A DNA stretch of 64,000 nucleotides from Spirochaetota bacterium. Its GTDB lineage: Bacteria; Spirochaetota; Spirochaetia; Treponematales; UBA12059. Position 1 is the first letter of the stretch. Each line of letters opens with the position of its first letter. Positions 1-9,216 of the stretch are shown in pieces. A program made the position numbers and the translations under genes. Below the pieces are notes generated by a model. That model ran no database searches, was not told where the DNA came from, and saw only the letters and a list, made by a program, of their open reading frames with translations. The stretch lies in the NCBI GenBank assembly GCA_018816345.1, contig JAHIWG010000012.1:18539-82538 (forward strand), given 5' to 3'.

Positions 1-531
1 CACGTTGAGCACGAAGCCGTAGTGGAAGGGCGCCTCGATGAGGCCTTCCTTGACGAGGTAGTGGCTCGCGTAGACGTGCCCGAGGTCGAAGCATTCCAGC
101 GTCGCCCGCACCCCGCGGCGCTTGAACTCGGCGGCGAACTCGCGCATCGTCGGCAGCGTGTTGACGATATACTCGTCCCCGAAGTTGACCGTGCCGCAGT
201 CCAGCGACGCCATCTCCGGCTCGAGCTCCTTGACCGGGCGGAGGCGCTCCTCGGCCGTATCGCCCACAGCCCCGCCGGTCGTTATCTCGATGACGATGTC
301 GGTCTTCCTCCGTATCGCGTCGATCGCCTCCTTGAAGCGCGCGACGCTCTGCGTCGCGTTGCCCTGATCGTCCCTCACGTGCAGGTGGAGGATGGCGGCG
401 CCCGCCGCCCTGCACTCCTGGGCGGTCGCGGCGACCTGGTCCGGGGTGATGGGCAGCGCGGGATTCTGAGCTACCGTCGTCTCGGCGCCGGTGCACGCGC
501 AGGTGATTACTATCTTACCGTCAAGAGCCAT
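1..531 (-). CDS. kce: 3-keto-5-aminohexanoate cleavage protein (partial, runs off left edge)
   Basis: Minus-strand reading from ATG at 531: MALDGKIVITCACTGAETTVAQNPALPITPDQVAATAQECRAAGAAILHLHVRDDQG...; typical BKACE/Kce N-terminus; AAGGAGG SD upstream; neighbour of kdd. Confidence 0.88.
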   Translation of the reverse strand, partial: MALDGKIVITCACTGAETTVAQNPALPITPDQVAATAQECRAAGAAILHLHVRDDQGNATQSVARFKEAIDAIRRKTDIVIEITTGGAVGDTAEERLRPVKELEPEMASLDCGTVNFGDEYIVNTLPTMREFAAEFKRRGVRATLECFDLGHVYASHYLVKEGLIEAPFHYGFVLNV

Positions 532-1032
532 ATGCCCTCCTTATTTCGATGGGGCGCGAACCGGGGATACGGCGGCAGGGCTGGCGACGGCGCGCGCATC
601 GGGACGGCCCGAACGCCGTTATAGTACGTGCATGCGCCCTCGTAAGCCCTGCCGCCCCCTCCGTAGACGCGTAGACCCGTAGACTAGAAACGAGAACCGA
701 AGGAATTACATAGAATCGGCTCGGATGGTCTCGTCCACCCTCCGGCCCCCGCGGGCCGTCTTCCGATACGTTCCAGCTCGCTCGAGCTCGTCCGAGGCGT
801 AGCCGCCTAGGCCGCTCTCGCTCGCCGCGCCGGGGACGGGGAGCCCCCGGGGCGAGAGACGGTTTCCCGCCTTCCCACGTTTTTTTTCGCCGACTCGATC
901 CTTACCAGCCGCGCTCGGCCGCGTACGAACCGGGAGACGGACTGCCCCCGCCGGTCTATCGCGCGCTCGCGCGGCCCGGCTCGCCGTCCTCCCATCGTCA
1001 GGCTGCTCTACGATTTCGCCCTCTCGGACGAT

Positions 1033-2073
1033 CTACTTGACGTACTGATCCTCGAAGTACTTGCGGAGCTGGGCGTTCTCGCGGAGCTCCCACAGCGTTA
1101 TCTCGGCGTGGTCCTTGGTATAGCCGTTGCCGATTATCATGAGGACGTCCTTGCCGATGCCCTCGGCCCCGAGCGCGGCGCGGGTGAAGCTCGTCGCCAT
1201 GCTGAAGAAGTAGACGATGCCGTTGTCCCGGACCGGCAGGATGCTGGCCATCTCGCAGCCGGCGATGTTGACGCAGTTGATGACGATGTCCACTTCCTTG
1301 CCGCCGTTGGCCTTGAGGACCGCCTCGAGCACCTCGACCGGCTTGGTGGAATCGGCCATCACGATCTCGTGGCACAGCTTCATCTCGGTCAGGGGCTTCA
1401 CGTACTTCTCGTTGCGGATGTTGGCGATCACCCTGCCGGTGGGGCCGACGCGCTTCATGGCCTCATAGCAGCACATGAGCCCGGACTTGCCGCCGGCTCC
1501 GAGCACGAGCACGCTGTCGCCGGGCTTGACGAGCTTGGCGGTCTGCGCGGGGGCCCCGGCCACGTCCAGGGCGGCGAGCGCGAGGCCCTCGTCCATGTCG
1601 GCGGGAAGCTTGGCGTAGATGCCGGACTCGAAGAGTATGGCCTGGCCGTCTATCAGGACGCGATCCACCTCGGGCATGACCTTGATGATCTTGTTGATCT
1701 TGAGCGGGGTCAGGGACAGGGACACGAGGCTGGCGATCTTGTCGCCCACCTTGAGGTCGCGGCCCGCGAGCGCGGAGCCTATCCTGGCCACCTTGCCGAT
1801 GAGCATGCCGCCCGAGCCCGTCACGGGGTTCTGCTGCTTGCCGCGCTCCGCGACGATGGACATGATCTTCTTGCCGATCTTGTCGACGTCGTGCCCGGCC
1901 TCTTCCTCGATCTGCGTGAAGCTGGCCGAGTCGACGTTGAGCGCGATCACGTCGATCAGGATCTCGTTGTCGTAGACCTTCGACATGTCGTTGTCGATCC
2001 TCTGCGCGGTCTGCGGCATGGCGCCTACCGGGTCGATGACGCGGTGGGTGCCGTACTTGCTGCCTAGAGCCAT
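1033..2073 (-). CDS. kdd: L-erythro-3,5-diaminohexanoate dehydrogenase
   Basis: 346-aa ORF, Kdd-like N-terminus (GSKYGTHRVIDPVGAMPQTA) and dehydrogenase glycine-rich motif VLVLGAGGKSGLM; next to kce. Confidence 0.9.
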   Translation of the reverse strand: MALGSKYGTHRVIDPVGAMPQTAQRIDNDMSKVYDNEILIDVIALNVDSASFTQIEEEAGHDVDKIGKKIMSIVAERGKQQNPVTGSGGMLIGKVARIGSALAGRDLKVGDKIASLVSLSLTPLKINKIIKVMPEVDRVLIDGQAILFESGIYAKLPADMDEGLALAALDVAGAPAQTAKLVKPGDSVLVLGAGGKSGLMCCYEAMKRVGPTGRVIANIRNEKYVKPLTEMKLCHEIVMADSTKPVEVLEAVLKANGGKEVDIVINCVNIAGCEMASILPVRDNGIVYFFSMATSFTRAALGAEGIGKDVLMIIGNGYTKDHAEITLWELRENAQLRKYFEDQYVK

Positions 2074-2318
2074 GGTACCTCCTTGTGGTTTTTTTCCGGA
2101 GAGATGCGATTAGTATGACGCCGGAATAGGATGAGAAGCTACTACTTATAAACCCGGCCTTCGCGCGCCGTCAAGCGATGAAAAATTCAGAGAATAAACC
2201 GCCCGTTTCGATTTCTAAAGCGCCTTTTCTCGGCGCGTGATAAAATAAGCCCGGGTCGATCGGCGTCGAACAGGCGAAACAGAGCGGACGGTATCGATTC
2301 CAAGAAGGAGGCCAGCCC

Positions 2319-3467
2319 GTGAGGAAGCTCCTCGGAGCCGCCATGGCATCGCTCGTAGGCTCGTGCCTCCTGTCCGCCTCCTGCGCCGGCCGAGACGCCT
2401 CGGGAGTCGAGGCCGCCGTGGCAGCGCGCGCGGCCGCGATCTCGTCCGGCGACAAGGCCCTCTACATGAGCCTCCTCGTCCCCGACGACCCCGAATTCAC
2501 CCTGGAACAGTCCCGCTGGTTCGATTATAGGCTATCGGCGACGATAAGCGGCTTCGAGCTGCGCGTCGAGTCGCTCGAGAAGCTAGGCGAGGACGAGTAC
2601 GTCGCCGCGATCCGGCAATCCTACCGGATCGGCGAGCCCGGCGAACCAGGCGAGCCCCGCGAAGTAGCCTACACGGAGCGTTACCGCAGGGTAAACGGAG
2701 CATGGCTCGACGCCGACCTCTACCTGAAGGCCAAGGAATCGGACCATTTCGTACTCAAGTACCAGGCCTCCGTCGAGGACAAGAGCGCCGCCGCCATCCT
2801 CGAGCAGGCGGAGTCGGCCTGGTACTCCGTCCGCCGGGCCTACGGGGACGCGCCCGCCGGGAAGACCACCCTCAAGGCCTTCTCGGACCGCGAGCTGCTC
2901 AGGCAGAACAGCAAGATAACCATAGGCAGGCTGTTCTCCGGCTGGGCCGAGCCGGGCGAGTCAATAAAGATGTGGGTACGTCCCGACCCCAAGTACGCCT
3001 ACAAGCCGACCCTCGCCCACGAGCTCGTGCACAAGCTGACGCTATCCGTCGCGCCCAACCAATGCTCCTGGCTAGCGGAGGGCCTGGCCAATTACTACGG
3101 CAACTTCGCGGCCCAGGACTGGGACTACCTCAGCTCCGGCTACCATAAGCCCTCCGACTACGACAGGAGCGTCGCCTGGCTCGCCGGGATCGATTCCCAG
3201 CTCATAGCCGACGACGCCGAGTGGGCCCTCTACGGCGGCATGGCCGGCACCGTCGTCCGGTTCATGGCCGAGCGCTACGGCAAGGAGACGCCCCGGGCCG
3301 TCGTCAAGGCCCTCAGCGCCGGAGCCTCGCCCGTCCGCGGCGGCTACGTCTACGCGATCCACGACGCCGCGTGGCGCGAAGACCTGGCCGCCGCTATTCT
3401 CACGGTCCTCGGCATCGGCATGGACCGCTTCGACGCCGACTGGCGGGCCTGGATCGAGGAGCTATAG
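2319..3467 (+). CDS. Putative lipoprotein, gluzincin-type metallopeptidase (peptidase MA-like)
   Basis: Signal peptide with Cys, HELVH zinc motif followed by WLAEGLANYYG. Confidence 0.65.
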   Translation: MRKLLGAAMASLVGSCLLSASCAGRDASGVEAAVAARAAAISSGDKALYMSLLVPDDPEFTLEQSRWFDYRLSATISGFELRVESLEKLGEDEYVAAIRQSYRIGEPGEPGEPREVAYTERYRRVNGAWLDADLYLKAKESDHFVLKYQASVEDKSAAAILEQAESAWYSVRRAYGDAPAGKTTLKAFSDRELLRQNSKITIGRLFSGWAEPGESIKMWVRPDPKYAYKPTLAHELVHKLTLSVAPNQCSWLAEGLANYYGNFAAQDWDYLSSGYHKPSDYDRSVAWLAGIDSQLIADDAEWALYGGMAGTVVRFMAERYGKETPRAVVKALSAGASPVRGGYVYAIHDAAWREDLAAAILTVLGIGMDRFDADWRAWIEEL

Positions 3468-3507
3468 CGATCTTGATTATATAGTGTTTTCTATATATTC
3501 TAGTGGG

Positions 3508-3993
3508 ATGACTACCAGGACGACGATTCAATCGGCGATCTCGATCGCCTTCGTGCTAGCCGTAGCCGTCGGGGGCTTCTATTACCCGCTCATAGGCTTC
3601 GCCGTGGCGTTGGTCATGGTCGTCGCCCTGGCGATGACGCTAGCAAGGCCTAAATCCTTCTGCGCCTACGCCTGTCCCAGGGGCAAGGCCCTCGGCCTAG
3701 CGCTTCGGCCCTTCAGCCGGGGCAAGCCCCTTCCACGCGGTTTCGCCTCGCCTACTTCTAAACGCGCGCTCTGCGGCTTCATGATGTTCTGCGTCATAGG
3801 CAATATAGCCCGCCTCGCCGAGGCGCCCCAGGCGCTCGGAACCTTCTTCTGGGGCCTCTGCGTCATCTCCCTGGCCGCCGGAGTCGTCATCGGCCTCATC
3901 TACCGCCCCCGCGCCTGGTGCGCCGTCTGCCCCATGGGGACCCTGCAGGAGACCGTAGGCGCGGTCGGCCTAGGCAAGCGGAAGGAGGCGTGA
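3508..3993 (+). CDS. Small membrane protein with 4Fe-4S-type Cys clusters (NosR/NapH-like fragment)
   Basis: Hydrophobic segments plus CAYACPRG and CAVCPMGT motifs. Confidence 0.55.
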   Translation: MTTRTTIQSAISIAFVLAVAVGGFYYPLIGFAVALVMVVALAMTLARPKSFCAYACPRGKALGLALRPFSRGKPLPRGFASPTSKRALCGFMMFCVIGNIARLAEAPQALGTFFWGLCVISLAAGVVIGLIYRPRAWCAVCPMGTLQETVGAVGLGKRKEA

Positions 3994-4106
3994 GCGACGG
4001 GAGGAAGTCGCGCTCTGCGCCGAGGGGTCGCGCGCGCGAAAGCTTGCGCCGCTGGCGCGAATCACTGCGTACTTCGCCTCGCTTGCTCCGGGCTTATCCG
4101 CGATAG

Positions 4107-4136
4107 AAAACAGGCTCCCTCCGAGGAAGGAGCCTG
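4107..4136 (-). terminator. Rho-independent terminator of the minus-strand lipoprotein gene
   Basis: Stem caggctcc/ggagcctg followed on minus strand by TTTTCT; a second hairpin gcctcgcc-gagaaat-ggcgaggc at 4141-4163. Confidence 0.65.
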
Positions 4137-4180
4137 CATAGCCTCGCCGAGAAATGGCGAGGCTAATCGTTCACGAGCGC

Positions 4181-5194
4181 TTACTCCGTGACAATACCCT
4201 TCGCGGTAGGTAACCCGTCTGCTGGGGTCTCGTTGCCGTAGGACTTGATGACGTAGGACGTCGTCGACGTACCCGCATTGTACGTCACGTCTATCTTGAT
4301 GATGCCTAGCATCTTCTCGTAGCTATCGAGCGCGATATTGAAGATACCCAAAAGGCCGTCGGTGGCGGTGGAAGAAGGCTGCATGACCGTGACCGTCGCA
4401 TAAGTGGAAGGTATCGGGGTTGTGCCGTACGAGTCGCCCGTCAGGGTAGCGCTATCGAACGCGTTGAGGAAGTAGCGCAACTGACCGTTGCCCGTGGTCC
4501 ACGGGTTGGACTTAATCCTGATGGTCTCTACGAGCGGAGTCGTAGCGGTATATGCCAAGTTCGTCGCGCCGTACACGTCGCGATCCTGGGTTATCGCCGA
4601 TCCCGAGTACCGAGTAGGTACGTCGTAGATTGTAGAGGCCCCATAATTATAGGCCGATGAGAATACGGCCGACTGGCCGGTACCCGTAGTATTCGCATCG
4701 AGGACGAGGATGCTGTCTACGTCGATGGCGGCGACGCTCTCGGGCCTCTGCCATTCGACGACGATGAGGATCTCGGAGGTATTAGCAGGCGTCTCGAAGG
4801 CCAGGATGGGCTCGGCCGAGGAGAGCAGGCCGGTTATCTCGATTTCCTTGGGTATGAAGGTCCAACCGGTCTTTTCTCCGGTGATCCGATACTTGCCCGC
4901 GGCGACGTTAGCTGCGGTCCAGCTACCGTCGCTACCGACGACCGCGCTAGAGTTCTTCGTGGCATCGTAGACGTTCGTAAGAGTAATGGTAGCGTTGGCC
5001 AGGGTCAGCGTGGTATCGGTTGACCCCTTCCAATACTCCGTACTAGATACAGGCTGGGCCACGTTTACAGCGGTACCGGTAACGCTAAAAAGCCCCGCTC
5101 CCAGCGCATCCAAGAACCATTGGCAACCGCTGAACCCGACGACCGTCAACGCGACTAGTAGCGTCAACGCTACATGGATAGATTTACGCCTCAC
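4181..5194 (-). CDS. Putative lipoprotein with carboxypeptidase-regulatory/Ig-like segment
   Basis: Lipobox GFSGC; beta-rich sequence. Confidence 0.5.
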   Translation of the reverse strand: MRRKSIHVALTLLVALTVVGFSGCQWFLDALGAGLFSVTGTAVNVAQPVSSTEYWKGSTDTTLTLANATITLTNVYDATKNSSAVVGSDGSWTAANVAAGKYRITGEKTGWTFIPKEIEITGLLSSAEPILAFETPANTSEILIVVEWQRPESVAAIDVDSILVLDANTTGTGQSAVFSSAYNYGASTIYDVPTRYSGSAITQDRDVYGATNLAYTATTPLVETIRIKSNPWTTGNGQLRYFLNAFDSATLTGDSYGTTPIPSTYATVTVMQPSSTATDGLLGIFNIALDSYEKMLGIIKIDVTYNAGTSTTSYVIKSYGNETPADGLPTAKGIVTE

Positions 5195-5449
5195 TTGGTA
5201 TCCTCCTTAAGGATTACGAAAAACATAGGCAACACGACAATATAAGTATATAGGCTTTCTATCGATTTTCAAGGCAGGCAGGAATCATCACTGAATAATC
5301 ATACGCTTTCAGCCCCTACCGGTTATTCGAATATTGACTTTGTATCTTTTAACGATAGACTTACTTATGTTTAAGAATGCCTATAGTATCATGGACGGGC
5401 GCTACGCTATAGTCCGCCGGTACTGGGCGGTAGAATACAAGGAGTTGAT

Positions 5450-6391
5450 ATGAAGAAATTTGCGATCCTCGCCCTAGCGGCGTTCCTCATCCTCCCCGGG
5501 GCCGTTTTCGCGCAGCGGACGGCTACCCAGCCCGCGGCCCCCACGAGCTTCCAGCTCACGATAGCGGTAAACCCGGGCAACGCGGCCATATTCGTCGACG
5601 GGACGCAGATCAAGGGCAACGTGGCAACCGTAACGGCGGGCAACCACACGGTCATGACCCAGGCCAAGGGCTACCTGGACTTCTCGACGACGGTCAGCGT
5701 GGCTGGGAACATGACGCTGCCTATCACGATGCAGCCGGCGACCTTCCAGCTCTCGGTCAACGCGGCCAACGTCAAGGGCGCCCAGGTGATGCTTAACGGC
5801 GCCATGGCGGGCGCGACGCCGTTCGCCGGTCAGATCGCCCCGGGCAGCTACACCGTCACGGTGCAGGCGCCGGGATTCCTGTCGTACAGCGAGAGCTTCA
5901 CCCTCGCCGGGCCCAAGGCGATTAACGTGACCCTCCAGCCGGCCACGTTCCAGCTTTCGGTAAACGCGACTAACGTCAAGGGCGCCCAGGTGCTCCTCAA
6001 CGGCGGCGCGGCCGGGACGGCCCCGTTCAACACGCAGCTATCGCCGGGTACGTACACCGTCACGGTCCAGGCGCCCGGCTTCGTGTCGTACAGCGAGAGC
6101 TTCATGCTGACCGGTCCCAAGAGCATCAGCGTGACGCTCCAGCCCGCGATGGGCACGGTCTCCATCAACCTTCCCGCGGCCAGCATCAATACCGACCTCA
6201 AGGGCGGCCACTGGAGCCAGATCCTGATCTTCGTCGACGGGGCGCCGCAGAAGGGCCAGACGGTCCAGGTGACGCCGGGTAGGCACCTGATCAAGATAAC
6301 CTCGGGCGGCCTCCAGATAGAAGGCTTCTACGACATCCAGGCGGGCCAGACTATCACCTTCGAGCCCTACCTCGGCATCAACGTCAAGTAA
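5450..6391 (+). CDS. PEGA domain repeat protein
   Basis: Signal peptide; PEGA-like repeats (VKGAQVMLNGAMAGATPFAGQIAPGSYTVTVQAPGFLSYSESF) in tandem. Confidence 0.75.
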   Translation: MKKFAILALAAFLILPGAVFAQRTATQPAAPTSFQLTIAVNPGNAAIFVDGTQIKGNVATVTAGNHTVMTQAKGYLDFSTTVSVAGNMTLPITMQPATFQLSVNAANVKGAQVMLNGAMAGATPFAGQIAPGSYTVTVQAPGFLSYSESFTLAGPKAINVTLQPATFQLSVNATNVKGAQVLLNGGAAGTAPFNTQLSPGTYTVTVQAPGFVSYSESFMLTGPKSISVTLQPAMGTVSINLPAASINTDLKGGHWSQILIFVDGAPQKGQTVQVTPGRHLIKITSGGLQIEGFYDIQAGQTITFEPYLGINVK

Positions 6392-6450
6392 GGCTACGAT
6401 TTCGCCTCGCCTACCGTAGCGAGGCTGTCGTAGCTATCGATCCGTACGAC

Positions 6451-6480
6451 CGCCCGGGACCGAACCCGGGCGTTTTTTTT
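6451..6480 (+). terminator. Rho-independent terminator
   Basis: cgcccggg-accgaa-cccgggcg then 8 T. Confidence 0.9.
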
Positions 6481-6591
6481 GAGCCGGCGTAGCGTCCTAA
6501 GCGGCTCGGGCGGCCGCCCCGCTTGCCCAGCCTTACGGCCGGGTATAGTATGGCCGTCCGCGGAGCGCGCACGCGCGCGGGGAGGTACGCG

Positions 6592-7032
6592 ATGAGCAGG
6601 ATAGAAAAGGCGCTGGCGATTTCTATCGCCGTCGTCGCGGTGATAATCGTCGCGGGGACCGCCTACGCCGGGGTAACGGACTCGAGGGCGCGGAAGCTCG
6701 CCAGGGCCGCCGTCCCCGCCTCTATCGCCGAGGCCGGAGTCTACGACGGGCTAGGCAGGATCAGGGCCAAGACGAGCGACCGGGCGGTAGCCATCGTGGA
6801 CATAGCCTTCCCGTACGACGCCTCGGACAGGCAATTCCGGGAGGAGCTGGCCAGGAGGCGGACCGACTTACGCGTAGCCGCCGGCTCGTTCCTGTCATCG
6901 AGGCGAGCCGACGAGCTCGGCCCGGCTAACGAAGCGAGCGTCAAGGCCGCGCTCCGCGATACCCTCAACGCGCTCCTGGCCATCGGCAAGATCGAGGAGC
7001 TGTATTTCTCGGAATTCCGCGTAATAGAATAA
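6592..7032 (+). CDS. FliL-like membrane-anchored protein
   Basis: N-terminal TM; C-terminus resembles FliL-type domain (LRDTLNALLAIGKIEELYFSEFRVIE). Confidence 0.45.
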   Translation: MSRIEKALAISIAVVAVIIVAGTAYAGVTDSRARKLARAAVPASIAEAGVYDGLGRIRAKTSDRAVAIVDIAFPYDASDRQFREELARRRTDLRVAAGSFLSSRRADELGPANEASVKAALRDTLNALLAIGKIEELYFSEFRVIE

Positions 7033-7043
7033 GCGTCGCGGGC

Positions 7044-7706
7044 CTACGCCTCGCCCCTCACCTCGAGCTCCATATCGGCCAGGAAAAGCCTCATACGCTC
7101 ATGGCGCCCCGCCGCGAGAGCGCGGCCGCTTTCCGTGTACAGGGCGTCCTTGAGCCCCGACAGCTTTATCTGCCATTCCCGCTGGATAGAATCGTTCTCG
7201 GTCGCGTTATTAGCCGGGTCGACGCCGGCCCACGACTCGGCCGTATAGTGCACTGACCGGCCGTGCTCTCCTAGCCAGAGGTAGGCCCGCGCCACGCCGA
7301 CGGCGCCGAGCGAGTCCAGCTTATCGGCGTCGTAGAGGCACTTGGCCTCGATGCTAGAAGGCGTTCGGCCCCTGCGGTGCCTATGGTTGAGGATGGCGTC
7401 GAGCACCGCGTCGATAACGGATCGCGGGAGCCCGCGGGCCTCGAGGAAAGGACCCGCGATCTCTACGGACAGCTCCTCGTGCCTGTCCGGCAGGGGGCCG
7501 AGCCTCGGCTCCAGTCCCCTGCCTATATCGTGGAGCAGGGCGGCGAGACTGACGACGAACGGGTCCGCGCCTTCTTCCAGGGCGAGCCGCTCGGCCGTCG
7601 CCAACACACGCTCGACATGGGAGAAATCGTGGCACGGTGCGGTATCGGCATGGCGCGCCATCGAGAATTCCCGCGTAGCGCGGAGAATCGCGGCGGTATC
7701 GATCAT
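7044..7706 (-). CDS. HD domain phosphohydrolase
   Basis: CHDFSHVERVLATAERLA...LAALLHDIGRG...DADKLDSLGAVGVAR; start at 7706. Confidence 0.85.
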   Translation of the reverse strand: MIDTAAILRATREFSMARHADTAPCHDFSHVERVLATAERLALEEGADPFVVSLAALLHDIGRGLEPRLGPLPDRHEELSVEIAGPFLEARGLPRSVIDAVLDAILNHRHRRGRTPSSIEAKCLYDADKLDSLGAVGVARAYLWLGEHGRSVHYTAESWAGVDPANNATENDSIQREWQIKLSGLKDALYTESGRALAAGRHERMRLFLADMELEVRGEA

Positions 7707-7759
7707 GATGCGACGATACCCGCTTGCGGCGCGCGCGGCAAGCGGGTATACCATCCTTT

Positions 7760-8161
7760 ATGCAGGTAGAGATTCTAGCGCTATGCGATTTCGCCCAGGA
7801 CGCGATGGGGAAGCTTAACGTCGTAGGAGCCTTCGACGCTATCACGGTCAGGGAATTCCCCTCGGTACACCCGCTCATGTGCGTGGCCGCCCGTATCAGG
7901 TTCCCCGTATATGAGCTTGGCGCCCATTCCGTCAGGCTAGAGATCGTCGACGCGGAAGGAGAGAGGCTCGCGCCCCCGCTGGACGGCTCCATGAGCGTGG
8001 ACGGCATAGGCGGGGACTCGGCGTGCGCGAATCTCGCGCTCACTATGCATAATCTTAGGGTCGAGCGCGAGGCCTCATGGAGACTCGCGCTTTCCATCGA
8101 CGGCCAAGAACGCGCCTCGGTACCGCTGTATATCAGGAAAGCCGCCTCTCATCGCTCCTAA
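7760..8161 (+). CDS. Conserved hypothetical (DUF6941-like)
   Basis: MQVEILALCDFAQDAMGKLNVVGAFDAI... Confidence 0.55.
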   Translation: MQVEILALCDFAQDAMGKLNVVGAFDAITVREFPSVHPLMCVAARIRFPVYELGAHSVRLEIVDAEGERLAPPLDGSMSVDGIGGDSACANLALTMHNLRVEREASWRLALSIDGQERASVPLYIRKAASHRS

Positions 8162-8415
8162 GGAACAGCAAGCAGGCTCGATGCCATTAAATCGTTTCTT
8201 TTTGATACACCATGATGTTTACTAATTACCCGGTATGTATTTCCATGTAACACCGCGACAATAACAATCAGTAAGCGCACCTATCTACATTTCTACTAGG
8301 GTAACTTCATCGTGAGCGCAAAACAAGAAACTACTCATCACATTTCATTATTATATATATACATATTTCTACTCGTGCCTAGGAATGCCATATTCATTGA
8401 AATTCGCCCCGCTAT

Positions 8416-8431
8416 TGGCACGCTCCCTGCA
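8416..8431 (+). promoter_or_regulatory. Putative sigma-54 (-24/-12) promoter of hsp20
   Basis: TGGCACGCTCCCTGCA; GG and GC separated by 10 nt; about 85 nt upstream of hsp20 start. Confidence 0.6.
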
Positions 8432-8515
8432 TATATATAAGTGGACGCGGCGAACGGCCGTAGGCCATAAGGCGCCGCGCCGAAAAGTTATACCACACCT
8501 TTATGGAGGTTTATC

Positions 8516-8959
8516 ATGAAGAGCGTAATCACCTACAATCCCAGTTCCGTACTGTCCGCCCTCAACGACTGGGACAAGCTGGTCGGAAGCGTCTTCGACC
8601 GCGACTATCCCAGCAGCGCGGCCACGATGGGTTACCCCGTCGTGGACATCCGCGAGGAGAAGGAGCGCTACGTCCTCGAGGCCGAGCTGCCCGGCTTCGC
8701 CGAGAAGGACGTCGACATCAAAGTCAACGACAGGATACTGACCGTCTCGTCATCCAAGGACGAGGCCAAGAACGTCGGCGGCGAAGGCGTCTGGCTCATC
8801 AGGGAGCGCGGCGTCAGGACCTTCCGCCGCTCGTTCAGCATGCCTAGGGACGTAGACCTCGACGGCATCAAGGCGTCGTTCAAGGACGGCCTCCTAAGCG
8901 TCGTCCTTCCCAAGCGCCCCGAGGCCAGGGAGAAGACTGTCGCCATAACCCGCGGTTGA
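8516..8959 (+). CDS. Hsp20/alpha-crystallin small heat shock protein
   Basis: Hsp20 core (VLEAELPGFAEKDVDIKVNDRILTVSS...FRRSFSMPRDVDLDGIKASFKDGLLSVVLPK). Confidence 0.93.
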   Translation: MKSVITYNPSSVLSALNDWDKLVGSVFDRDYPSSAATMGYPVVDIREEKERYVLEAELPGFAEKDVDIKVNDRILTVSSSKDEAKNVGGEGVWLIRERGVRTFRRSFSMPRDVDLDGIKASFKDGLLSVVLPKRPEAREKTVAITRG

Positions 8960-9052
8960 TCCGCGGCTGGACCGCGGCGAATCCGCGGCGAATCCGCGGC
9001 TGAACCGCGCCGCCGAGGGGCGAGAGGACTACGAGAAGCGTCTAACGGACGG

Positions 9053-9095
9053 AACCAGGCGTATCGCCGAGCGAGGCGATACTCCTGGTTTATTA
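9053..9095 (+). terminator. Terminator-like hairpin after hsp20
   Basis: aaccaggcgtatcgcc-gagcga-ggcgatactcctggtt, one mismatch, T/A-rich tail. Confidence 0.65.
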
Positions 9096-9216
9096 ATAAT
9101 GCCGAACGGCTAGAGGTACTTATATATCAACAAACCACATTATGTAAAAATCAAAGCTTGCTTTCTTGCTTCACGGGGAATACAATGGCGGGACAAAGTT
9201 CCATTAAGGAGGAACC

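Noticed and set aside
1108-2067. 319-aa plus-strand ORF opposite kdd
   Set aside because: Shadow ORF of a clearly recognisable gene; no domain-like sequence.
8950-9013. GC-rich repeats considered as CRISPR or integron attC
   Set aside because: Units are too short and irregular, with no spacers and no nearby cas or integrase gene.
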